Assembly (NCBI GenBank): GCA_900313015.1
Contig: OMPR01000004.1
Span: 1 to 64,000, forward strand
DNA: 64,000 bases
Direction: 5' to 3'
Origin: Rhodobacteraceae bacterium EL53
GTDB lineage: Bacteria > Pseudomonadota > Alphaproteobacteria > Rhodobacterales > Rhodobacteraceae
Shown one piece after another: positions 19,491 to 27,541 of this stretch. A program made the translations under genes and the position numbers. Every line of letters starts with the position of its first letter. The stretch's first letter is position 1. The notes under the pieces were generated by a model. It was given only the letters and a program-made list of their open reading frames with translations, was not told the origin of the DNA and did not search any database.

Positions 19491-20369
19491 CTATTCGGCA
19501 TGCGAAGAGTCCCACTCCAAAGCTATAGAACGAGCGATTTCTGCACTATTTTCAACAAGAAAGCTTCGAGGCTCCGACAGATACGACGCTGTGAATTCTA
19601 GTGGTTGCGATCGAAAGCCTGGGTTAAATTCGACGATCTGCCCAGACGCCAAAAAATCATTCGCAAGCGCTCTGGGATAGGGGCCAACTGCGATTCCCGC
19701 TGCAATCATCTTTAAACTTGCAGATAAAGATGCAGACGCAAACACCCTCGCTTTCGGTCCAGCAGTGCGAGAAAGCTCCGAGAGCAGTTCCCGATACGGG
19801 CGTGTCTGACTAGAATAGGAAATGACAGGGATTTGAGTCATGTCGGTGACCGGATTTGTTGAAGCGCGGTACCAATGTAATTCAAAAGATGGCAGAGCTA
19901 CGTTTTCCACCGTGAACTCAGAAACAGGCCCCATTAGGAAGACCAAATCAAGCCTGCGATCAAGAAGTGCTGTACGCAAATTCAGGGAAATATCTACGGT
20001 CAGATCAACATTGACGCGCGGGTATTCCTTGCTGAACGCTTTGAGAAATTCAGGCAGCCAAGCCTGCGCGATAGTTTCCGAAGCGCCAATTCGGAACAAC
20101 CCTTCCGTTTCAGATGGGTTGGCAACCCTCTGCTTGATCTCTTCCTCAACGAAAAGCATCTGTTCTGCATAAGATAGCAGCAGCATCCCTTGTTTTGTCA
20201 GTACAAGGGCTCCAGTTCCCCGCTCAAACAAAGAGACTCGAAGCTCTTGCTCAAGATTAGATATCCGAGTGGACACCGCTGGTTGCGAGAGATGCAGGCG
20301 ATCTGCTGCTTTCCGAAAGCCACCGAGCCGAGCCACCCAAAGAAAGGTTCGGATTTGTTCAAAGGTCAT
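19491..20369 (-). CDS. LysR-family transcriptional regulator
   Basis: 292 residues. The winged HTH occupies residues 1-60 (MTFEQIRTFLWVARLGGF, then RKAADRLHLSQPAVSTRISNLEQ), and the periplasmic-binding-like effector domain follows from about residue 90 (FRIGASETIAQAWLPEFLKAF). It is encoded immediately upstream of, and co-directional with, the DUF1445/TRAP/5-oxoprolinase operon. It probably senses the operon's substrate and controls it. LysR genes are more often divergent, so the promoter of the operon may lie either before this gene or in the 94-base gap after it. That gap is AT-rich and contains the near-palindrome ATTTGTATC...ATTATTT. Confidence 0.9.
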   Translation of the reverse strand: MTFEQIRTFLWVARLGGFRKAADRLHLSQPAVSTRISNLEQELRVSLFERGTGALVLTKQGMLLLSYAEQMLFVEEEIKQRVANPSETEGLFRIGASETIAQAWLPEFLKAFSKEYPRVNVDLTVDISLNLRTALLDRRLDLVFLMGPVSEFTVENVALPSFELHWYRASTNPVTDMTQIPVISYSSQTRPYRELLSELSRTAGPKARVFASASLSASLKMIAAGIAVGPYPRALANDFLASGQIVEFNPGFRSQPLEFTASYLSEPRSFLVENSAEIARSIALEWDSSHAE

Positions 20370-20403
20370 TATGCATTCACAAAAATTATCAAAAAGGATG
20401 CAT

Positions 20404-20653
20404 ATCCATAGAGAACGCTTTTCGTAAAGTATAGCGCTCCCAGAATCTATTGGATCTCATCACACGCTGGGCACCCGCTCTAATACCTTTCCGAAAGCCG
20501 ACATTCGTGCGCGGCGCAGAATCAAGTAAAATGGGCTCAAACCGGTCATCTGACAACTTTGGTTGGTCAAATTGCCTGTTTGTCGCGCTGGATGGCAGCT
20601 ACGCGGGACAAACTTGGCCTTCGCTGCGGCAACACGAAAGTCAGAATCGCAGT
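20404..20653. other. Intergenic remnants with inverted copy of island repeat
   Basis: No convincing gene. The stretch at about 20588-20620 is, in reverse complement, close to the island repeat at 31037-31062 (GTTTGCCCCGCATAGCTGCCAT). The rest has no recognisable structure. Confidence 0.4.
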
Positions 20654-21126
20654 TTAGTTGTCGGAGCCTGTTCGTTCGTCATCAAGTATGAATGGTGTCG
20701 CAATTCCAACATCTTCAAATCGACCTAATAGGCTTAGCGCAACGTACATCGCAACGCCTATAAGGAGAACTCCCAAGAAGTTCGGTCCAAGTGAGTCCCG
20801 AGCCTCATGATAACTGTTCAAACCTTCAATACTGCTAACAACCCAGATGCCCAAACTGGTAGCTCCCAAGAATGTCGGAGCGCGCAACAGAAAAAACAGG
20901 AGAATACGTCTTTTTCCGGTAAGATAGAGGACCTTTCACAGCCTCCGCACATGTGGAAGTCGGTTCTATTGAACCCTCGATATGGGTTAGTTGAATCCAT
21001 CTTTCTGGGAGGTTGCGGACGACTACATTCTGGACATTTGATACCAACAACTTTTGACCAAAGAGTTGGGAGCTCACCAATTTTCGGCATGCCTATCCTG
21101 GGTCGATTTTCAATACTTCGTACCAA
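20654..21126 (-). pseudogene. Zinc-ribbon membrane protein, frameshifted
   Basis: Two overlapping minus-strand frames look like one small protein. The upstream frame (21126 leftward) carries a zinc ribbon, IKCPECSRP followed by FHMCGGCERSS. At about 20915-20930 the natural continuation moves to another frame, where KRRILLFFLLRAPTFLGAT starts a membrane helix, followed by a second helix (FLGVLLIGVAMYVALSLL) and a stop at 20654. A single-base indel explains both. Neither half makes sense alone. The family is not recognised beyond a ribbon plus two membrane helices, and function is unknown. Confidence 0.45.
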
Positions 21127-21532
21127 ATTTCTACGGCGCCCCTATTCGTAGGATTGTCGAAACCTCAAGATCAAAACCTGAACGATGTCTCCCTAAATTT
21201 ATCCCACGAACCATATATTGGGTCAACGTGCAGCATCGCTCACAATGGGCTCACTGCCGACATTGAGGGCAAGAATCTGCGTTTGACAGCTTGAATGTCC
21301 GCTTTCGGGAAGTCGAAGGCAATTTGTATTTGTGCGGCAACCAGAACCGGCCTCGCATCGCACTGATCACTTTGGGCTGACTTCGGGCATCCGGTGGGGC
21401 AGATCAGACCACTGGCGGTGGCTTTTTTGTGCAAGATCAGGCGCTGCACCGCCGCAAGGCGGCTGTGAGCCCTTTTTGCAAAATGCTGCACTGTGCCTGA
21501 AGGTGTACTAAACGCCGGAACCGGACCTTGTC
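21127..21532. other. Intergenic region with degenerate repeat fragment
   Basis: No supported gene. At 21291-21325 the motif TTGAATGTCCGCTTTCGGGAA matches 30947-30967 (TTGAATGACCGCTTTCGGGAA). This is one of several worn copies of a repeat family found only between genes of the island. Confidence 0.4.
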
Positions 21533-21961
21533 TCAGTTTCCTTCAGTAGGATAGGCCGCGCCTTCTTCTTGCGAACCGGCTGCGGCGGAAGCGTGACGAT
21601 GAACCCACTTCCATCCGGCACCGACTTTGATCAGTGAAACGGTCCAGCGGACCGGAACCACAAGGCTTTCATCTTCGATGATCAAATGAATATTCAACGT
21701 GATCGCAACGGTTGCGGCTTCCCCGTGAATGGCGATGTCTTTCCACTGCCATTCGAATTGGATTGCCGTGGCGTCTCTGAAGTTGCGCTCAAACACGGAT
21801 GCAACCGCTTCTCGACCGGAACACAACTCATCGGCCCCAGTTCCAATAAGGGAAATATCTTCGCCGTCCACAAAGATCGCCATCAGGCGTTTCAGGTCTT
21901 TAGCACAATACGCGGTGGCATACTCTTCCAGCGTCGCCAACACGGCGTCCCTGTCATCCAT
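21533..21961 (-). CDS. SnoaL-like/DUF4440 (NTF2-fold) protein
   Basis: 142 residues from ATG 21961, chosen because AAAGGGA lies about 8 bases upstream; the frame is open nine codons further. The compact alpha+beta barrel pattern is typical of the NTF2/SnoaL superfamily: DAVLATLEEYATAYCAKDLKRL, then DGEDISLIGTGADELCSGREAV, then a beta-rich C-terminal half ending VRWTVSLIKVGAGWKWVHRH. The family covers isomerases, hydrolases and non-enzymatic binding proteins, so no reaction is assigned. It is a single gene, divergent from the GFA gene to its right. Confidence 0.8.
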   Translation of the reverse strand: MDDRDAVLATLEEYATAYCAKDLKRLMAIFVDGEDISLIGTGADELCSGREAVASVFERNFRDATAIQFEWQWKDIAIHGEAATVAITLNIHLIIEDESLVVPVRWTVSLIKVGAGWKWVHRHASAAAGSQEEGAAYPTEGN

Positions 21962-22066
21962 CACAATCCCTTTCTGAAAAATCCCCATTCAATAGAAATT
22001 CGACTATACCGAGTTTAGGTCGGATTGCACGCCAGTGCTCCCAAATCGAGCAGAAAGCGAGAAACA

Positions 22067-22516
22067 ATGATGAGCCAATATCCAAATTCAGCGGCGGGTG
22101 GCTGCCTGTGTGGCGCTGTGCGATATCAAACAACAGCTGAACCTGACTTTGTTGCTTATTGCCATTGCACTTCGTGCCGAAAAGCCACAGGTGCACCTGT
22201 CGCTGTCTATGCGACATACTTGGAAAAAGACGTCGAATTTACCAAGGGCGAACGAAACACTTTTGCTTCTTCACCAGGCGTTAGCCGAGCGTTCTGTGCG
22301 GATTGCGGTACGCCTATCTCTTACGAAGCTGAGTGGAAAGGCGACATCGTTATTGGTTTCTTCGTCGGCACGCTGGATGAACCTGACAATTTTCCACCTC
22401 AGAAACATGTGGCACACGGTGATCGGATCAGCTGGTTCGACGCCGCAGATGAACTACCAAGGTATCTTGGCTTTCCCGGAGCCGGTCAAAATCCAGACAG
22501 TGTTGGGCCAGAGTGA
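22067..22516 (+). CDS. GFA/CENP-V fold zinc protein
   Basis: 149 residues from ATG 22067 (an open frame continues 14 codons upstream without SD support; 22070 is equally possible). It has the Cys pattern of the glutathione-dependent formaldehyde-activating (GFA) family: CLCGAVRY, YCHCTSCRKATGAP and AFCADCGTPISY, which bind two structural/catalytic zincs. Most members of this fold are not true GFA enzymes and their substrates are unknown. It stands alone in the island, divergent from the SnoaL-like gene. Paralogous folds occur in the glt locus (37.6-38.5 kb). Confidence 0.88.
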   Translation: MMSQYPNSAAGGCLCGAVRYQTTAEPDFVAYCHCTSCRKATGAPVAVYATYLEKDVEFTKGERNTFASSPGVSRAFCADCGTPISYEAEWKGDIVIGFFVGTLDEPDNFPPQKHVAHGDRISWFDAADELPRYLGFPGAGQNPDSVGPE

Positions 22517-22704
22517 TGTTAGGTCACAACCCAACGTCCAGTTCGCTCACGTTGGCGGCCATGTAGCGACGGCGTCGTTACTTGATCGGCCGGTTACAGC
22601 AGAGAGAGATATTGCTGTTGTTGGCCATCTGGTGCGTGCTGCGTTACAGCTTCTCGCAAGCAGAACGATTTCCAGCTATAGTCGTTCCCTGAGGGGGCAA
22701 TTTT

Positions 22705-23274
22705 ATGAAAGACGGAATTCGGGCGAGCTTGAGGCAGTTGTTACTCTTTGCCTCTTTGGTGAATTTGGGAGTGCCAGTTATGGCGGCTGGTGACGAATGC
22801 GACGTTTCGAACCTTGCGAGCATGGTGAAAACAATAAGCATCCTCCGACAAGTTGAGAATTCATTGAATTTTCTGGCTTTATCCCAAATCGACGCGATTG
22901 CGGATATTGCGACCGGTGTGCACACCTTAGAACTCTATAATCACGAAAGCGGCTTTTATGGACCGTTGGGTGGACTACGCAAAGCGACAGACAAAAATGA
23001 GACGGTCCTGGACAACTTCGATAAGGCCATCCGGCGTCTGACGACATTTTAGGCAGTTGAACCGCAGTATCGCGATATGCAAGAAAACGCCGCTCAAATA
23101 ATTGCTGCAGGCTACGCAGTTCTCGGCGAATTGGAATCCGGGGACACTGCCGAAGCGACTCGAGTTTATGCAAGTACGACTGTTGTCGCGCTTAACGAGG
23201 CTAGGGCGGATGCATACACCGCAATGTCTGGGCTTGAACGGAGCATTTCACTTGCCGGGGTGCGCTGCCGATAA
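22705..23274 (+). pseudogene. Secreted small protein split by an in-frame TAG
   Basis: The frame runs from ATG 22705 (start MKDGIRASLRQLLLFASL, a signal peptide ending near VMAAGDE) for 115 codons to TAG at 23050-23052. It then continues in the same frame to 23274 with coherent helical protein (QYRDMQENAAQIIAAGYAVL and LNEARADAYTAMSGLERSI). The full product would be about 189 residues, secreted and helical, with two cysteines in the mature part. Readthrough or restart at ATG 23077 cannot be excluded. The family is not recognised. Confidence 0.5.
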
Positions 23275-23924
23275 TCGCTGTCGAAACCCCGAATAATTCA
23301 ACGTCACCCAAGCGTCGCTATACGCCGACTGCTGTCATTGGTGCGCTTGCAGCGAAAGTTAACTTTGTCCGCAGTGCGGCCCTCTGGCCAACAAAAATGC
23401 TGCACTATGCGTCGAACGGCTGGTTCGGGGAAGCTGCAATGCAGCGCATGGACATCTGACCAAGGTACGGTTGGGGCCGTTCGCACGACTTTGCAAAGGT
23501 CACTAACTGCGCAGTGCCGTCCTTGGTGCGCAGCGCAGCAGGTGGATTCCGCTCTGGTAGGGCTTGAATGGCTTCTTTAGCCAGATCGAAGCTCTGCCTT
23601 CGCAACCGCAGAGAACGGCAGCTCTCCGCCCGGCGTATCAAAATCCGTTGTCTGCTTTGGGCTGGCAGCAGCCATTCGCTGGGGATGGCCGCTTTGCGCA
23701 GATAGTGACCTTTGCAAAGTTTGTCTAATTTTTGGCTGAGCAGACTTTTTTACGCCCAGCGAAAGCGCTTGTACTTGGCCCAGGTTTCGAAAACCGACAT
23801 TGGGCCGACTTGCGACTTGCGCCATTTCGATTCCTTGTGCCAAGTGACATTTCCGGCGTTTGCGCGATGACTATTGGACGCGCAGTTATGCTTTGTTAGA
23901 GTGCGTTGATCTTGGGAGATCGAA
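23275..23924. repeat. Gap filled with degenerate island repeats
   Basis: No gene supported over 650 bases. 23375-23479 is a direct, roughly 85% identical copy of 31047-31153 (shared CTCTGGCCAACAAAAATGCTG-like and GTCGAACGGCTG blocks). 23650-23730 carries related pieces (CTGCTTTGGGCTGGCAG, GACCTTTGCAAAG). Short spurious ORFs on both strands are shadows of these repeats. Confidence 0.6.
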
Positions 23925-25619
23925 ATGACGCGCCATTTAGCTGCCATCCTTGCCGCTGACATTGTCGGCTATTCAGCCATGATGGGAGCCGATCAGGAAG
24001 GAACATTGACAGCGCTCCGATCGTTGCGGTCAGAGGTTTTTAGCCCAACGGTGGCCGGGCATCGGGGAAAAGTCGTCAAGTCGATGGGTGACGGTTGGCT
24101 GGTCGAATTTGGATCTAGCGTAGATGCTGTGACGTGCGCCATGCAGGTGCAGGACCGAGTAGCTGGGCAAGATAAGATCCGATTGAGGATCGGAATCCAC
24201 ATTGGCGACATTGTGCATGAGGATGAGGATGTCTTCGGCGATGGGGTCAATGTAGCCGCCCGGCTCGAAGCATTGGCTGATCCCGGGACGGTGGCGATTT
24301 CTGACGCCGTGTTTGGCAGTCTTGATGGAACGTTACAGCCTTCGTTCGATGATCTAGGCACCCAGGAGCTCAAGAATATTGCGCGGCCCATTCAGGTTTG
24401 GGGCCGAGGTAAGAACACATCAGTTTCGGCAGATCGTGTGTCAGGGAATGCGCGGTCCTCTCGAACTGGTTTTCCGCAACTTGCGGTCCTTCCTGTTTCT
24501 TCTTCGGACGCGCGAGAGGAAATCAGTGAACTCGCCAGCGCCTTAACAGCTGACTTTGCCGATTTTCTTGGCGGTGCGCGATGGTTGAAATCCTCGGTTC
24601 AGCAGGATCCGTCTCCAAATGCCAATGTGCTTGAGACAGTCCTAAGGGCTCGCGGCGACCGGCTGCGATTGGAGGTGCGGGTGTTGACGCCGGACGGTGC
24701 GCAACTATGGACTAGGAAATATGACGGCAGCCTGGTCGACAGTTTCGATTGGCAGGACGAAATTGGTAGCGAGGTTGCGTCGGAAACTCTGACAGCACTT
24801 CTTGACCACGAGCGTGCGCGGCTGGCTGGCAAGACGTTGGACGAGATGTCCGCGGAGGAATGCTATGTCTCAGGTTTGATGAGTGTTGAGCTCGTCGATT
24901 GGGACGCGATGTCGAGCGCGTTAGAGTGCCTTACTGCCGCCATCGAAAAGGATCCCTCCTTTACAGAGGCTTATTCGGACGCAATTGTCTATTATTTTGC
25001 GGCAAGCAGCATCGGCTATGCGGACCTGACCGAGCTCTATGGCGAACGGTTCGGACAGTGGATGACCGCAGCCACTGCACATGTCCAAGCATCACCGATG
25101 ATCGAACTCGCGCTTGGAATTGGTATGTTCCGGCGTGCCGGGGACGTAACGGCCTTGCGGCGAGCGATCCGTTCGGCGCTGCGACGGGCCCCGTTCACCA
25201 TCGAGGTCGTTTTGTTCAGCGGCTGGGGGTATGCTTGGATGGGGGAACCAGAGCCAGCAATTGATTGTTTTCGTCAAAATGACCGAGCAATCCGGTTTAG
25301 CCCGTTCGTTGCAGCAGCGGCAGCCGGGCTGTCTTTTGCGTTGCTCCAGTCTGGCGAGGACGAGGAGGCAATCCTAGAAGCGAAGCGCGGCCTCGAACTC
25401 ACGACGGAGTTCTCGACCTTGCATCGGGTCATTGCCTCAGCCGCCGCCCACCTTGGACGGATGGAGGAGGCCTATGAGGCTCAACGGGAAAATGAGCGGA
25501 TCAATCCGGGCGACACAATCCAGATGGGCTGGAAGCGCAACGCTTTCGCCGATACCCCCGGCACCCGCCGATACTATGAAGGGCTGCGACTTGCCGGCAT
25601 GCCTGAGGGAGATGAATGA
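23925..25619 (+). CDS. Class III adenylate/guanylate cyclase with TPR-like C-terminus
   Basis: 564 residues. The N-terminal catalytic domain (about 1-165) has the two metal aspartates, Asp12 in AADIVGYS and Asp56 in SMGDGWLVEF, and the transition-state Asn109/Arg113 in FGDGVNVAARLE. It should therefore be an active cyclase making cAMP or cGMP. From about residue 185 (FPQLAVLPVSS) it resembles a TolB-like/TPR region, LRLEVRVLTPDGAQLWTRKYDG, followed by helical repeats to the end. This is the common alphaproteobacterial cytosolic layout with no membrane segment. It is a single gene; GAGATCGAA precedes the ATG. What it senses is unknown. Confidence 0.9.
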   Translation: MTRHLAAILAADIVGYSAMMGADQEGTLTALRSLRSEVFSPTVAGHRGKVVKSMGDGWLVEFGSSVDAVTCAMQVQDRVAGQDKIRLRIGIHIGDIVHEDEDVFGDGVNVAARLEALADPGTVAISDAVFGSLDGTLQPSFDDLGTQELKNIARPIQVWGRGKNTSVSADRVSGNARSSRTGFPQLAVLPVSSSDAREEISELASALTADFADFLGGARWLKSSVQQDPSPNANVLETVLRARGDRLRLEVRVLTPDGAQLWTRKYDGSLVDSFDWQDEIGSEVASETLTALLDHERARLAGKTLDEMSAEECYVSGLMSVELVDWDAMSSALECLTAAIEKDPSFTEAYSDAIVYYFAASSIGYADLTELYGERFGQWMTAATAHVQASPMIELALGIGMFRRAGDVTALRRAIRSALRRAPFTIEVVLFSGWGYAWMGEPEPAIDCFRQNDRAIRFSPFVAAAAAGLSFALLQSGEDEEAILEAKRGLELTTEFSTLHRVIASAAAHLGRMEEAYEAQRENERINPGDTIQMGWKRNAFADTPGTRRYYEGLRLAGMPEGDE

Positions 25620-26074
25620 CCTGCCGTATATCCACGATCCTTTCTGCAGAATTCATAGTGGCCGCTTTTCATATCAGAGAAAGCAATCGGGCGGCCCTAG
25701 TGCTAACCTAATGAATGCTTCGTAACGTGCCTGGTCACAAAGCCTTCACTTAACGAATGTCCGATTAAACGATCCCTGACAGAGCACCCGGGTTGCAGCA
25801 TCCTGTAAAATGCGGCTCGCAAATGCCCTTCTCTGCGGGATGTATCAAGGGCTGCTTTGGGCTGACAGCGGTCATCAGAGCGACTTCCAAGGGGCACTGA
25901 TAACCCAAAATCGAGTGCTGCACAGCCGCAAGTCGGCTTGGAGCCCATACCGGAAGTGCTCCTTTATTAACTCTCGCAGGTGCAGCAACGCTACCGACCG
26001 AAGCCGTCAGCCGCGATGCAGAAAGAAAAGCGGACGCTCATTCATGGCGCAGCGAGTTTTAAGACACCTATGTC
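25620..26074. other. Intergenic region with repeat fragments
   Basis: No gene supported. 25850-25960 carries fragments related to the island's repeat family (CTGCTTTGGGCTGACAGCGG, AGTGCTGCACAGCCGCAAGTCGG). No strong terminator is seen after the cyclase gene. Confidence 0.4.
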
Positions 26075-26113
26075 TGAGCCAATCCCCGCCGGTTGGGCAG
26101 GATCTGGCGTAAA

Positions 26114-26960
26114 TTAAGCTACTCGTTGCACCTGCTGACCGGTTTGGGTTTCGTCGTTTCTCAGCCAGTAGACCACGGCCGGGGGTTTGCCGCCAAGGGC
26201 GGAATGGGGGCGTTTGCGGTTGTAGAACTCGATCCACCTGCCGACACCGGCTTTCGCCTCTGATCCGGTTTCGCAAGCATGCAGGTAGACGCACTCGTAT
26301 TTCAGGGTCCGCCAGAGCCGCTCGATGAAGATATTGTCCAGGAAGCGCCCCTTTCCGTCCATCGAGATCCGCACACCGCTCCTGCGCAGTCGGTCTGACC
26401 AGGCAAAGGACGTGAACTGCGATCCCTGATCGGAATTCATTATCTCGGGCGGCCCGAACTTGTGGATGGCCTCGTTCAATGCCTCGACACAGAAGTCGGC
26501 CTCCAGCGTGTTCGAGATGCGCCAGGCCAGAACCTTTCGAGTGTGCCAATCTATAATCGCCACCAGGTAGAGGAAGCCGCGCCGCATTGGCAGGTAGGTG
26601 ATGTCTGAGCACCAGACCTGGTTCGGGCGATCCACACGCAACCCTTTCAGCAGGTAGGGATAGGTCTTGTGCCCTTTCGCCGGCCTGCTGGTATTGGGCT
26701 TCTGGTAGATCGGCATCAGTCCCATAAGGCGCATCAACCGGCGTATCCGTTTCTCGTTCACCAGATGCCCGTCGTAGCGCAGGTGCCAGGTCATTTGCCG
26801 GACACCGAAGAACGGAGTCTCCAGGAACTGCTCGTCGATCCGCCGCATCAGGTCGAGGTTCTGCTCCGTCTCGCCCTTGGGCGTGTAGTACAAGGACGAG
26901 CGCGCAATCGACAACTGCTTGACTGCTGGCTGATAGACAGCTGGGGGTGGTCAGGATCAA
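26114..26960 (-). pseudogene. IS3-family transposase OrfB with N-terminal frameshift
   Basis: From 26914 the frame reads 266 residues of complete OrfB core: an HTH_21-like region (FFGVRQMTWHLRYDG), then the DDE domain with VWCSDITYLP (Asp), MNSDQGSQFTS (Asp) and DNIFIERLWRTLKYE (Glu), so the catalytic triad survives. The expected upstream sequence (LSISQQ) sits in another frame at about 26915-26945, implying a one-base loss. Frameshifted fusion with OrfA is therefore disrupted, although a shorter product could be made. Confidence 0.8.
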
Positions 26961-26972
26961 GCATGCCGCGCC

Positions 26973-27266
26973 TCACTTCCCGCCCCAAGGATTCAGCATT
27001 CTTTCCAAAAAAGAGTTGGCCACCGCCAGCTCCCCGATCTTAGCGTGGAGTTCCTTCACCTGCTCCTTGTCAATCTCGGGCTTCTTGCGGCCCCCGCGTT
27101 CGAACACGCCTGATGCGCCCTCGAGGAGCGCCCGCTTCCATTGATGGATCATCGTCGGATGCACCCCGAACCGGCTCACCAGCTCCGCCGCGGTCTCCTC
27201 ACCCTTCAGGGTTTCCAGCGCGACGTTCGCCTTGAACTCGGGCGCGTGCTGCTTGCGTTTCGACAT
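26973..27266 (-). CDS. IS3-family transposase OrfA
   Basis: 97 residues with the HTH-type DNA-binding region at about 8-55 (HAPEFKANVALETLKGEET, then AAELVSRFGVHPTMIHQWKR) and a C-terminal coiled-coil (VKELHAKIGELAVANSFLER). It is intact in length and ends LNPWGGK, where the family slips into orfB. It carries a SD (AAGGAGAT) just before its ATG. Confidence 0.9.
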   Translation of the reverse strand: MSKRKQHAPEFKANVALETLKGEETAAELVSRFGVHPTMIHQWKRALLEGASGVFERGGRKKPEIDKEQVKELHAKIGELAVANSFLERMLNPWGGK

Positions 27267-27541
27267 CTCTGATCTCCTTCTCGTCGAAGATCAGCAAACT
27301 GCAATTCGTAGCTTATGTCAGTGTCCGAAATTCGGGGGGTAGCTCAAAATTCAGTGCTTTGTCTTGGTTTTTTTAAGAACGAATGCTCAAGCGGACAAAG
27401 AGAGAACTAACTTCATAACGAAACTTGCACACGCGACTTTGCTATTTTTGCGGATGCCAATCTGGTATTCTTGAAAAATCAAGTTTGCTTATGGCAAGAT
27501 TATTGCGAAGATGTCTTTCATCTTCGAAGCAGGGATGTTGC

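Larger units (their letters stand above)
26075..27346 (-). mobile_element. IS3-family insertion sequence (about 1.27 kb)
   Basis: An orfA-orfB pair on the minus strand flanked by imperfect inverted ends starting TGAGC (TGAGCCAATCCCCGCC at 26075 and, from the other side, TGAGCTACCCCCCG at 27346). The termini and size fit an IS3-family copy common in Rhodobacteraceae. No target duplication was recognised. orfB has a frameshift near its start, so activity is doubtful. Confidence 0.75.
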
